From positions 1-64,000 of the forward strand of contig DAIORT010000002.1 in NCBI GenBank assembly GCA_036752905.1: a stretch of 64,000 nt of DNA, in the 5' to 3' direction. Position numbers and translations under genes: made by a program. The notes under the pieces are model-generated. The model was given only the letters and a program-made list of their open reading frames with translations, was not told the DNA's origin and did no database searches. Positions 8,062 through 16,332 of the stretch are shown piece after piece; positions within the stretch are counted from its first letter, which is position 1, and each line of letters opens with the position of its first letter. The stretch comes from UBA4877 sp002399345 (lineage in GTDB: Bacteria; Bacillota; Thermoanaerobacteria; Thermoanaerobacterales; UBA4877).

Positions 8062-9303
8062 ATGGACAGGCTCGTTATAGAGAAAAGCCCGCCGCTTAGC
8101 GGAATTATAAATATAAGTGGTGCCAAAAATGCGGTATTACCCATTATGGCGGCGTCGATACTATCGAGCGGTGAGGTTCTTTTGGAGGATATACCATGGC
8201 TTGAGGATGTTATTGTGATGGAGCGGGTGCTAAGTTCGATCGGGCTGGAGATTGGAGAGTCGGGAGATAACCTATATATAAAGGGATCGGATAACATTAA
8301 ATGTGAGGCTCCGTACGAACTGGTACGTAAGATGAGGGCCTCTTTTCTTATTATGGGTCCATTGCTTACTAGAATGGGAAGGGTTAAGATGGCGCTTCCC
8401 GGTGGATGCAATATAGGTTCCCGGCCGGTGGATCTGCATCTTAAAGGTTTCAGTGCCATGGGCGCCGATATCAAGATGGGGCACGGCTACGTGGAGGCAT
8501 CAGCCGCCAGGCTTAAGGGGAGTAAGATATACCTGGATTTTCCCAGCGTAGGAGCCACCGAAAACATAATGATGGCAGCCACACTGGCAGAGGGCACGAC
8601 AATCATAGAAAATGCTGCGGAAGAACCCGAGATTGTGGATTTAGCAAACTTTCTTAATGAAATGGGAGCACGAGTTATAGGAGCAGGTACCGATATTATA
8701 AGGATAGAAGGCGTTGATGAACTGAAAGGTGCACATCATACAGTAATACCTGATAGGATAGAGGCAGGAACATACATGGCAGCGGTAGCAATGACCGGAG
8801 GAAAGGCTACTATAAAAAATGTAGAGGTTGAACATTTACGGCCGGTCATAGCAAAACTTACGGAGATTGGTATTATAATTTCTATGGGTGAAAATGAAAT
8901 TGTTGTTGATGGCAGTAATGGGATGGGTCATGTAGATGTCAAAACAATGCCGTATCCGGGATTTCCCACAGACTTGCAGCCTCAGATGATGGCTATGTTG
9001 TCCGTGGCTCGCGGCACCAGCATTATTATAGAAACAGTTTTTGAGAACAGGTTTCAACATGTACCCGAACTTAAAAGGATGGGTGCGGATATAAAGATAG
9101 AGGGAAGAAGTGCGGTGGTGCAGGGGGTAGAAAGCCTGACTGGGGCAGAGGTGAGAGCCACCGATCTCAGGGCTGGCGCTTCACTGGTATTGGCGGGACT
9201 TGTAGCTGACGGCCGCACGGATGTTGTTGAGGTGCAGCATATTCAGAGGGGATATGTGGATATGAAAGGAAAGTTGGAGAAAGCAGGAGCGAAGATTAGA
9301 TAA
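8062..9303 (+). CDS. murA: UDP-N-acetylglucosamine 1-carboxyvinyltransferase
   Basis: 413 aa. The catalytic Cys is C116 in the loop PGGCNIGSRPVDLH, and the N-terminal SGAKNAVLPIMAA and C-terminal TDLRAGASLVLAGL family motifs are intact, with KMRASFLIMGPLL between them. It adds enolpyruvate from PEP to UDP-GlcNAc, the first committed step of peptidoglycan synthesis; Cys at this position predicts fosfomycin sensitivity at the target level. The ATG is preceded by AGGGGTGAG. No spoIID follows, unlike many spore formers; a terminator ends the unit. Confidence 0.96.
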   Translation: MDRLVIEKSPPLSGIINISGAKNAVLPIMAASILSSGEVLLEDIPWLEDVIVMERVLSSIGLEIGESGDNLYIKGSDNIKCEAPYELVRKMRASFLIMGPLLTRMGRVKMALPGGCNIGSRPVDLHLKGFSAMGADIKMGHGYVEASAARLKGSKIYLDFPSVGATENIMMAATLAEGTTIIENAAEEPEIVDLANFLNEMGARVIGAGTDIIRIEGVDELKGAHHTVIPDRIEAGTYMAAVAMTGGKATIKNVEVEHLRPVIAKLTEIGIIISMGENEIVVDGSNGMGHVDVKTMPYPGFPTDLQPQMMAMLSVARGTSIIIETVFENRFQHVPELKRMGADIKIEGRSAVVQGVESLTGAEVRATDLRAGASLVLAGLVADGRTDVVEVQHIQRGYVDMKGKLEKAGAKIR

Positions 9304-9332
9304 GAAAGGGCACGTCAGTGCTCTTTCTTTTT
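9302..9332 (+). terminator. Rho-independent terminator after murA
   Basis: Stem AAGAAAGGGCAC / GTGCTCTTTCTT around a four-base loop GTCA, followed immediately by a T run. The stem begins within the murA stop codon. Confidence 0.88.
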
Positions 9333-9389
9333 TACATACCTATATATGACCTCATCATCCTATATATATGAGTGAAAGGGGGTGAGGGC

Positions 9390-9599
9390 ATGAGCGAGAT
9401 GCTGAATTCCAGGCTACAGATCAGATATATAACCGGGACGGATGAAAACGGCAAAAAGAAGACAAAGACTGTAAGTTACTCAGGTGTCAAAACAGAAACG
9501 TCTGACGATGTAGTATTGGGTGTAGCCTCTAAGATGGCTGCCATGTGTGAGAGAAGTACGGATGCAGTACTTAGAGTAAACACGATGAGCCTGGCCTAA
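9390..9599 (+). CDS. DUF1659 family small protein
   Basis: 69 aa from ATG 9390, chosen because AAAGGGGGTGA lies four to five bases upstream; the longer GTG version starts inside that RBS. The body (SRLQIRYITGTDENGKKKTKT, then a segment ending in MCERSTDAVLRVN) matches the small DUF1659 proteins, which occur next to DUF2922 and YvrJ genes in Firmicutes. No catalytic motif is visible and the function is unknown. It is co-directional with and 32 bases from the DUF2922 gene. Confidence 0.75.
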   Translation: MSEMLNSRLQIRYITGTDENGKKKTKTVSYSGVKTETSDDVVLGVASKMAAMCERSTDAVLRVNTMSLA

Positions 9600-9631
9600 A
9601 AATTATATAAATGAAAGGGGAGGGTGAAGGC

Positions 9632-9847
9632 ATGAGGGAATTACAGATGCTCTTTAAAAATGATCTGGGGAGGAATTTCCGGGTGAATGTGGATGATGTT
9701 AAAGATGATGTGACGCCGGAGGACATAAAGGGTTGCATGGATGAGATAGTGACATCGGATATATTTAAGGCAAATAGCGAAGGCATAGCGGGCATTGCCG
9801 GAGCAAAGATCATTACAACCGAGGTCGAAGAGATTGAACTCCCGTAG
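9632..9847 (+). CDS. DUF2922 family small protein
   Basis: 71 aa from ATG 9632, with AAAGGGGAGGGTGA just upstream; an in-frame ATG at 9611 would place that RBS inside the gene. The sequence begins MRELQMLFKNDLGRNFRV and contains the acidic stretch DDVKDDVTPEDIKGCM characteristic of DUF2922. Second member of the DUF1659-DUF2922-YvrJ micro-cassette. Function unknown. Confidence 0.75.
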   Translation: MRELQMLFKNDLGRNFRVNVDDVKDDVTPEDIKGCMDEIVTSDIFKANSEGIAGIAGAKIITTEVEEIELP

Positions 9848-9866
9848 ATAGAAAGGATAGATTTGC

Positions 9867-10016
9867 ATGAATGAGATATTTTCACAGATTGCCAACGTAG
9901 GTTTTCCGGCGGCACTATGTATATATCTGCTGGTGAGGGTGGAGGCTAAACTTGACAACCTGACCGTGTCTATAACGGAGCTTACCAAAGTCATTGAAGG
10001 TATTAAAAAGGTCTGA
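9867..10016 (+). CDS. YvrJ family small membrane protein
   Basis: 49 aa, a very short gene. Translation from ATG 9867 gives MNEIFSQIANVGFPAALCIY, a single membrane helix at about residues 9-24, then a charged amphipathic tail rich in Lys, Leu and Glu. This is the YvrJ pattern (helix with N-V-G-F-P, then VRVEAKLD). AAAGGATAG lies upstream. Third gene of the micro-cassette; its stop codon lies inside the terminator stem. Function unknown. Confidence 0.72.
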   Translation: MNEIFSQIANVGFPAALCIYLLVRVEAKLDNLTVSITELTKVIEGIKKV

Positions 10017-10038
10017 GCAAAAGCTCAGGCCTTTATTT
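10010..10038 (+). terminator. Rho-independent terminator after the YvrJ gene
   Basis: Stem GGTCTGAGC / GCTCAGGCC with one G-T pair around an AAAA loop, followed by TTTATTT. The left arm includes the YvrJ stop codon. Confidence 0.88.
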
Positions 10039-10202
10039 AGGCCTTCATTGTAAAAAATTAGTTGAGATAAGTGCTTTTTATTAGTATACTAATATATATG
10101 GTATTATTTGCAAAAAAATCCTAACTTTTTTTGCAAAATCAGTACAAAAGCTTATTTTTATTGTTATAATATAATTAAGAATGTAAGATGGGGTGAACGT
10201 GA

Positions 10203-11024
10203 TTGTTTCAGGACTTTATCAATATTATACATATGATACGAATAACGGATGTCATAGACATAGCAATAATTGCCTATGTACTTTACAAAGTCTTTATGTT
10301 TATAAGAAACACGCGAGTAGAGCAGCTGGTAAAGGGTCTTTTTGTGCTGGTGTTTATAACATGGGCCAGCAGCTGGCTGGGGCTCCGGACCATAAACTGG
10401 ATTTTGAGAAACGCGATGACCGTGGGTGTTATTGCACTTCTCATTGTTTTTCAGCCAGAGCTTAGAAAGATGCTGGAGACATTGGGCAAGGGTGAATTTA
10501 TAAAGAGGACCTTGCTTAATGAGGAGAATAACGGTGAAGCTACCATCAAGGGTATTGTGGATGCTGCGGTTTATCTCTCCCGTGCAAAGATAGGTGCGCT
10601 GATAGTAATAGAGAGAGAGATGGGTCTCAACGATGTTGTTGCATCGGGTATTAAGCTGGACTCTCTAGTCAGCAGTGAACTGCTTATCAACATATTTATA
10701 CCCAATACACCGCTTCATGATGGAGCCGTAATAATACGCGGGGATAGAATTATGGCGGCAACCTGTTTTCTGCCTCTGTCGGAAAACCCTAATCTCAGCA
10801 AGGAATTGGGTACAAGGCATCATGCCGGTATAGGCATAACGGAATCCTCCGATTCGGTGGCGGTCATAGTTTCTGAGGAAACGGGTACCATATCTGTTGC
10901 TCAAAACGGCAGGCTTTCGAGGTATCTGGATTCAAAGACATTAATGGAGCTTTTAAGGAGTATATTTATCAAACCTAAAGAAAGCAAGAGCTCCAGTTGG
11001 ACAAGGTGGGTGAAGAAGTCATGA
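10203..11024 (+). CDS. cdaA: Diadenylate cyclase CdaA
   Basis: 273 aa, starting at TTG 10203 with GGGGTGA seven bases upstream. Three N-terminal membrane helices (about residues 10-90) precede a DAC domain with the DGA motif (LHDGAVII near 175) and a GTRHHAGIG loop near 205, where the usual motif as I recall it is RHR. It makes c-di-AMP from two ATP at the membrane, controlling potassium and osmolyte transport and wall homeostasis. It overlaps cdaR (ATGA), its usual regulator. A TATAAT box lies near 10165. Confidence 0.94.
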   Translation: MFQDFINIIHMIRITDVIDIAIIAYVLYKVFMFIRNTRVEQLVKGLFVLVFITWASSWLGLRTINWILRNAMTVGVIALLIVFQPELRKMLETLGKGEFIKRTLLNEENNGEATIKGIVDAAVYLSRAKIGALIVIEREMGLNDVVASGIKLDSLVSSELLINIFIPNTPLHDGAVIIRGDRIMAATCFLPLSENPNLSKELGTRHHAGIGITESSDSVAVIVSEETGTISVAQNGRLSRYLDSKTLMELLRSIFIKPKESKSSSWTRWVKKS

Positions 11025-12235
11025 ACAGAAACTTGCCGCTTAAACTTTTGTGTATTCTTATAGCGTTTGTTCTTTGGCTTTATGTCATTGGTGAGGAAAA
11101 TCCGCTTATAAATTACGGGTACAGCAATGTACCAATACAGCTGAACAATGAAGAATATCTTGATAAATCGGGTTTGGTACTGGAGGATTTAAGTAAAACC
11201 GAGGTTAATGTGAAGGTAAAGGCCAGGAGGAACGATATTTTGAAATTGGATTCTTCAAAAATAAAGGTATCGGTTGACCTGCGGAGCATTAAAGGAGCGG
11301 GGTATAGCAAACTTCCGGTAGAGGTTGACGGCTTGCCTTCCAATATCGAATTGATTTCGGTAAATCCTTCACTGGTGACTGTTAATGTGGACAGGGTTGT
11401 AAGCCGTAGATTTGATGTTGAGCTATCCGAGAGTGGCAAACCAAAAGATGGATTTACACTGCGGGATTATGAGCTCAATCCTTCCAGGGTATTGGTTAGA
11501 GGACCGGAAAAGCTTATGAATACGGTCGATAAGGCTGTAATAGATGTAAATACAAATAATCTGGATAAAGATATGGATGGAAGATTCAAAGTGAATCTTC
11601 TTGATCCTTCGGGCAAGCCGGTGAGCGGCCTGGCCGTAAAGCCAAGAAAATTGTATGCTTCCTTTAACGTATCTTCGGCAAAAAGTGTACCTGTAAAGCT
11701 GGTAACAAGGGGAACGCCCGCTGCCGGATATAAGCTTTACAATGAGGATGTTTTGCCTGCTTCAGTAAAGATAATGGGTGATAAAGAGGTACTGGAATCT
11801 ATAGATGAGATAAGGACACAACCCCTTAACCTGTCCGGGCTAACAAGCGGTATATCGTATAATGTTAAGCTTGATATTCCCCGGGGAGTGACTGTGAAGG
11901 ATGATCAAAATGAAGTAAAGGTAAACATTGCCGTAGACAAAACAGATCAGCTTACGGATAAAGAATTAAATGTGGATAAATTGACTGTAACAGGTCCGGA
12001 TCCGCAAAACATAAATTATGAATTTACTTCTGCCAAAGTGGTTTTGACCGGTAGGGCCGGCATTTTGGACAACTTGAATAAAGATGATATTACACTTAAA
12101 ATTACGGTACCGTCACAGCCGGGAACCTACAATGTAGAAATTAAAGGAACAATAAGTTCTTTGCATGATAATGCTACTATTAAATTGATTGAACCGTCTT
12201 CAATAAGTGTGCAGGTAATGGAGAATAGTCAGTAA
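11021..12235 (+). CDS. cdaR: YbbR domain protein, CdaA regulator CdaR
   Basis: 404 aa from ATG 11021, which overlaps the cdaA stop; the in-frame upstream GTG is unnecessary. One N-terminal membrane helix (LLCILIAFVLWLYVIG, about residues 9-24) is followed by an extracellular array of roughly four YbbR repeats of about 80 residues with recurrent V-x-V-R-G-P/G-x strands. In Bacilli CdaR binds and modulates CdaA from outside the membrane. The third usual gene, glmM, is not adjacent here. One GGCCWGGCC palindrome at 11627. Confidence 0.9.
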   Translation: MNRNLPLKLLCILIAFVLWLYVIGEENPLINYGYSNVPIQLNNEEYLDKSGLVLEDLSKTEVNVKVKARRNDILKLDSSKIKVSVDLRSIKGAGYSKLPVEVDGLPSNIELISVNPSLVTVNVDRVVSRRFDVELSESGKPKDGFTLRDYELNPSRVLVRGPEKLMNTVDKAVIDVNTNNLDKDMDGRFKVNLLDPSGKPVSGLAVKPRKLYASFNVSSAKSVPVKLVTRGTPAAGYKLYNEDVLPASVKIMGDKEVLESIDEIRTQPLNLSGLTSGISYNVKLDIPRGVTVKDDQNEVKVNIAVDKTDQLTDKELNVDKLTVTGPDPQNINYEFTSAKVVLTGRAGILDNLNKDDITLKITVPSQPGTYNVEIKGTISSLHDNATIKLIEPSSISVQVMENSQ

Positions 12236-12268
12236 TGCTATAGTAAAAATCGGGAGGAATAATTTAAA

Positions 12269-13024
12269 ATGGAGAGAAAAGCAGAAATTGGAGTTTTTGG
12301 AGGTACCGGGTTTTATTCATTTCTTGATAATGTAGATGAATTTGAAGCAGATACCCCTTATGGTAAACCCAGCGACAGTATTGCACTTGCCGAGGTCAGC
12401 GGAAAGCATGTCGCTTTTATCCCGCGGCATGGCAAAGATCACCGCTACCCGCCTCACCGCATACCATACAGGGCCAATATATATGCCATGAAACAACTGG
12501 GCGTAAAATACATAATTGCTCCCACTGCATCAGGCAGTTTAAAGGCAAAGGTGGCACCCGGCGATTTTTGTGTACCTGATCAATTGATAGACAGGACATG
12601 GGGCAGGGAGTGCACGTTTTTCGACGGGCCGGACGTAAACCATATAACTTTTGCCGATCCCTATGATGAAACTTTACGGGAATTAGCTGTAAAAAAGTGC
12701 CGTGACAACGGCCTTACTGTTCATGACGGTGGAGTAATGGTTGTGATACAAGGACCCAGGTTTTCCACACGGGCTGAAAGTCAATGGTATACTTCAGCGG
12801 GCGGTACGGTAATCAACATGACACAGTGTCCCGAATGCGTACTTGCACGTGAACTTGGCATTGCCTATGCCAATATATCAATAGTTACGGACTATGATGC
12901 CGGACTGGAAGGGCATCCTGAAGTCAAGCCGGTGAGCAATGATAAAGTTACTAAGGTTTTTGCGGAGAATAACGAGAAGATAAAAAAAGTCCTCTATGAT
13001 ATGATAAACGATTTGGATGTTTAA
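12269..13024 (+). CDS. mtnP: S-methyl-5'-thioadenosine phosphorylase
   Basis: 251 aa. Family motifs: GVFGGTGFYSFL at the N-terminus with phosphate-binding Thr, PRHGKDHRYPPHRIPYRAN near 50-68, GGVMVVIQGPRFSTRAES near 150 and the INMTQCPECVLARE purine-binding segment near 175. It splits methylthioadenosine with phosphate into adenine and methylthioribose-1-phosphate, which MtnA, encoded at 14093, can isomerise. The closely related 5'-deoxyadenosine or inosine phosphorylases are alternatives, but the neighbouring mtnA supports MTA. Confidence 0.88.
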   Translation: MERKAEIGVFGGTGFYSFLDNVDEFEADTPYGKPSDSIALAEVSGKHVAFIPRHGKDHRYPPHRIPYRANIYAMKQLGVKYIIAPTASGSLKAKVAPGDFCVPDQLIDRTWGRECTFFDGPDVNHITFADPYDETLRELAVKKCRDNGLTVHDGGVMVVIQGPRFSTRAESQWYTSAGGTVINMTQCPECVLARELGIAYANISIVTDYDAGLEGHPEVKPVSNDKVTKVFAENNEKIKKVLYDMINDLDV

Positions 13025-13036
13025 GGTGATATAGAC

Positions 13037-14038
13037 ATGTCTGGAGATTTGAAGGAGATAGAGAGGCAGCTTATTATAATAGAGATGCTCTCTCAAGAAA
13101 AAAGAGGACTGACCGCCTGTGACATACAAAAACAGTTTCTAGTTGAAGGCATAAATGTGAGTACGCGGATGATAAAAAGAGATATGGATACTTTAAGTGA
13201 GGCCCATCTGCCTGTTTATGAAGAGAAGGAAGGGCAAAAGGTTCGTTACGCAATCAATAAATACACCCTTGAAAATGTGGCATTTACTGCAAATGAGGTG
13301 CTGGGGCTATACTTTTTGAGAGAGCTTATTAAGCCAGTCAAGAATGTTCAGCTTGCCGATTATGCGTATGCCCTTGTTGATAGGATTATTCAATTTATTA
13401 GACCTATAAAGCGCAGTTATATAGATCAGATAAAGGATGTCCTTAAGGTGGACAGCGGGTATATAGTGCCGGATGTAAAGACAGACACGAATCTGCTGCG
13501 CAGTCTGGAGGAGGCTGCCAAAAACAGGGTAAGTATTAAACTTAAGTATTATTCCTATTCATCGGACAAGGTGTCAAAACGGTTGGTTGATCCTTATCTT
13601 GTATATTTCAGAGACGGCAGTTATTATTTAGTGGGTTACTGCCATACTGACAAAGCTATAAGGGAATTCAAGCTTTCGCGTATATACGACTTCAAGAAGA
13701 CCAAGCAATCGTTTAAATATATAGAGGACTTTAGTTTTGAAGAATATAGGAGACACAGTTTTGACAGACTGAGAGGCGATGGATGCTATAATGTGAAGGT
13801 GCGTTTTACGGGTGAGGCGGCAAGAATGGTAAATGAGTATGACAGGGACAGGGCCGACAAAATAGAAACGTTAGGTGATGGGGACATATTGTTTGTAAAG
13901 GAGGTCTCCACATTGGATGAGATTAAAAGGTGGATATTGGGTTTTGGAAGGGGTGCTCTTGTCTTGGAGCCTGCCGAGCTTAGAAGCGATATTAAAGATG
14001 AGGCCAAGTGTCTAGATAAATTATATAGCGGGGAATAA
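13037..14038 (+). CDS. WYL-domain transcriptional regulator with N-terminal HTH
   Basis: 333 aa. The N-terminal winged HTH of the HTH_11 kind (about residues 8-60, LTACDIQKQF...STRMIKRDMDTL) is followed by a middle helical section and a WYL domain at about 165-235 (IKLKYYSYSSDKVSKRLVDPYLV, then YLVGYC) plus a C-terminal WCX-like extension. Such proteins sense nucleotides or nucleic-acid signals and regulate transcription. It starts 12 bases after mtnP and precedes mtnA, so control of methionine salvage is a reasonable but unproven guess. Confidence 0.82.
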   Translation: MSGDLKEIERQLIIIEMLSQEKRGLTACDIQKQFLVEGINVSTRMIKRDMDTLSEAHLPVYEEKEGQKVRYAINKYTLENVAFTANEVLGLYFLRELIKPVKNVQLADYAYALVDRIIQFIRPIKRSYIDQIKDVLKVDSGYIVPDVKTDTNLLRSLEEAAKNRVSIKLKYYSYSSDKVSKRLVDPYLVYFRDGSYYLVGYCHTDKAIREFKLSRIYDFKKTKQSFKYIEDFSFEEYRRHSFDRLRGDGCYNVKVRFTGEAARMVNEYDRDRADKIETLGDGDILFVKEVSTLDEIKRWILGFGRGALVLEPAELRSDIKDEAKCLDKLYSGE

Positions 14039-14092
14039 TGTGTTCAATGGTAAGTGTTATTATAGAATTATATGTGGAAATAAAGGGAGGCT

Positions 14093-15124
14093 ATGGTTTT
14101 GAGAACATTGCAATTTGAAGACAATGCACTTGTAATCATAGATCAGACGAAGCTGCCTACAGAATTTAAGTCAGTGAAACTTTATACATGCCGCGAAGTG
14201 GCTTATGCAATAAAGGTTCTTATGGTAAGGGGTGCGCCGGCTATCGGGGTTGCGGCTGCTTACGGGCTTTATCTTGGTGTCAGTAATCATAATGATGACG
14301 ATATAGACGAGGCTTTAGCAGAGTCTTATGATCTACTCAGGAGTACGCGGCCTACGGCGGTCAATTTGTTTTGGGCCTTGGAAAGAGCAAAGGGTGCATT
14401 TCTTGCGGCCAGGCCAAAAGGCGCTGCGGCTGCCAAACAGGCTCTGCTTGTTGAGGCTGACAATATGGCTAAAGAAGATGTGGAAGCAAACATGAAGATT
14501 GGTGAATACGGCAATACGCTGGTTAAGGACGGATATAATATACTCACCCACTGCAATGCCGGTGCCCTTGCCACAGTGGATTACGGAACTGCAGTGGGAG
14601 TAATAAGGGCGGCCCATGACAGCGGCAAGAAGGTGCATGTGTATGCGGATGAGACGCGCCCGCTCCTGCAGGGAGCCAGGCTAACCGCATGGGAACTTAA
14701 AAGAGATGAAATACCCGTTACACTGATAACCGATAATATGGCGGGTTTTCTTATGAAACAGGGCAAGGTGGATATGGTGATAGTAGGAGCCGACAGGATA
14801 GCCCGTAATGGTGATACGGCAAATAAAATAGGTACATATTCCGTGGCTGTGTTAGCGCAGTGCAACAATGTTCCGTTCTATGTGGCGGCGCCGCTTTCAA
14901 CTATAGATATAAAGCTCAAAAACGGAAGTGAAATACCCATTGAGGAAAGGGATCACGAAGAGGTAACCACGATAAAGGGCAGCAGGATAGCCCCCGCGGA
15001 TATCGACGTATATAATCCAGCCTTTGATATAACCGAGGCAAACTTAATAAAAGGTATCATAACAGAGAAGGGTATAGCATATCCTCCTTATGAGGATAAC
15101 ATAAATAATTTTTTAAAGGCGTAG
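14093..15124 (+). CDS. mtnA: S-methyl-5-thioribose-1-phosphate isomerase
   Basis: 343 aa, eIF2B-alpha-like fold. Motifs: MVRGAPAIGVAAAYG near residue 45, ILTHCNAGALATV near 145 with the catalytic Cys, DETRPLLQGARLTAWEL near 185 and GADRIARNGDTANKIGTY near 225 with the catalytic Asp. It converts methylthioribose-1-phosphate to methylthioribulose-1-phosphate in methionine salvage. The start ATG is preceded by GGGAGG. No later salvage genes are in the window, so this may feed a DHAP-shunt-type route. GGCCWGGCC at 14407 is read in a different frame (A-A-R-P) from most other copies. Confidence 0.93.
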   Translation: MVLRTLQFEDNALVIIDQTKLPTEFKSVKLYTCREVAYAIKVLMVRGAPAIGVAAAYGLYLGVSNHNDDDIDEALAESYDLLRSTRPTAVNLFWALERAKGAFLAARPKGAAAAKQALLVEADNMAKEDVEANMKIGEYGNTLVKDGYNILTHCNAGALATVDYGTAVGVIRAAHDSGKKVHVYADETRPLLQGARLTAWELKRDEIPVTLITDNMAGFLMKQGKVDMVIVGADRIARNGDTANKIGTYSVAVLAQCNNVPFYVAAPLSTIDIKLKNGSEIPIEERDHEEVTTIKGSRIAPADIDVYNPAFDITEANLIKGIITEKGIAYPPYEDNINNFLKA

Positions 15125-15344
15125 AAGGGAATTTAATAGTTTTGTCGAATATATTATACCTAGGGTCTCAATAATTGAGGACTCTGGAGTGGTTATATGC
15201 GGGAATGGTAGGGGGAAATATTTCGAATGTGTTGACTAATAAGAGTTTTAGAAGGAAAACGTTAGCATAAAGCTGGATAAATCTTCTTACCGGTGATAAA
15301 AAGGAAAGAGACCACATAAATATATAAAATGAGGTGTATGAACA

Positions 15345-16244
15345 TTGAAGTCTTTTAATGACATAAAAGAAGCTCTTAAAGCTTCGACGAAAAGGAAAAT
15401 TGCGGTGGCTTGTGCACAGGATGCGGACGTGCTCTGCGCCGTAGAAAATGCGCGTAAGCTTGGCATTGCCGATGCTATACTTGTAGGCAATGCAGACGAA
15501 ATAAAGGATATAGCAGGAAAGAAAGGAATAGACATAAGCAATTACAGCATAAAAGATGTAAAGAATAAGAATGAGGCAGCTAAGGAGGCCGTCAGGCTGG
15601 TATCCAGCGGCCAGGCCAACACGCTTATGAAAGGAATAATAGACACGGCAGATTTTCTCAGAGCCGTATTAAATAAAGAGGTAGGTCTTCGCACAGGTAG
15701 GACAATAACTCATGTTTCTGTATTTGAGGAACCACATTCAAACAGGCTTATGCTTTTAACGGATGTGGCCATGGTTGTAGATCCCGACCTTAAGGCCAAG
15801 GTGGATATTATATTGAATGCCGCGGAGGTTGCAAGGAAAATTGGTATAGAGCAGCCCAAGGTGGCTGCATTAGCAGCTGTAGAGGTTGTAAACCCTAACA
15901 TGCAAGCGACCTTAGATGCAGCGGCACTGTCTAAAATGTCTGACAGGGGCCAGCTTAAAGATATAGTGGTTGACGGCCCACTGGCATTGGACAATGCCGT
16001 GTCGGTAGAAGCTGCTAAGCATAAGGGAATTGTGAGCCCTGTTGCCGGCAATGCAGATATTCTTCTTGTACCTGACATAGAGGCCGGTAATATTATGTAT
16101 AAAACCTTAACATATTTTGCGGGCTATATGCTCTCCGGCATAATAATGGGAGCAAAGGCTCCGATTATACTCACGTCGAGGTCGGACAGTGATGAAACAA
16201 AATTAAACTCTATAGCCTTGGCAACCTTGGTTTCTTCTAAATAG
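15345..16244 (+). CDS. ptb: Phosphate butyryltransferase (acyl-CoA:phosphate acyltransferase)
   Basis: 299 aa, normal Ptb length, starting at TTG 15345 with GAGGTG eight bases upstream. Family features of the PTA_PTB fold: TLMKGIIDTADFLRAVL near residue 90, HVSVFE near 120, VVDGPLALDNAVS near 205 and the C-terminal A.II.TSRSD segment. It converts butyryl-, isobutyryl- or isovaleryl-CoA plus phosphate to the acyl phosphate, which the nearby Buk uses to make ATP. Context with leucine dehydrogenase and VOR points to branched-chain acyl-CoA as the physiological substrate. Confidence 0.93.
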   Translation: MKSFNDIKEALKASTKRKIAVACAQDADVLCAVENARKLGIADAILVGNADEIKDIAGKKGIDISNYSIKDVKNKNEAAKEAVRLVSSGQANTLMKGIIDTADFLRAVLNKEVGLRTGRTITHVSVFEEPHSNRLMLLTDVAMVVDPDLKAKVDIILNAAEVARKIGIEQPKVAALAAVEVVNPNMQATLDAAALSKMSDRGQLKDIVVDGPLALDNAVSVEAAKHKGIVSPVAGNADILLVPDIEAGNIMYKTLTYFAGYMLSGIIMGAKAPIILTSRSDSDETKLNSIALATLVSSK

Positions 16245-16269
16245 CATATCTACCCGAAGGGGATTCATG

Positions 16270-16314
16270 TTTTATATTAAACGTGTGTTCCCAAGGGTTT
16301 GATATAAAATTTTT
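16270..16314 (+). terminator. Hairpin with T tail between ptb and the leucine dehydrogenase gene
   Basis: Thirteen-base-pair stem TTTTATATTAAAC / GTTTGATATAAAA with one G-T pair, loop of about 14 bases, followed by TTTTT. It sits 19 bases before the leucine dehydrogenase start, so it may be a partial terminator or attenuator within the operon rather than its end. Confidence 0.7.
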
Positions 16315-16332
16315 AAGAGGGGGTTATTGTAG

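Noticed and set aside
9390..10016. Prophage fragment
   Set aside because: The three small genes have no integrase, portal, capsid or attachment-site neighbours and belong to DUF families found in ordinary chromosomes.
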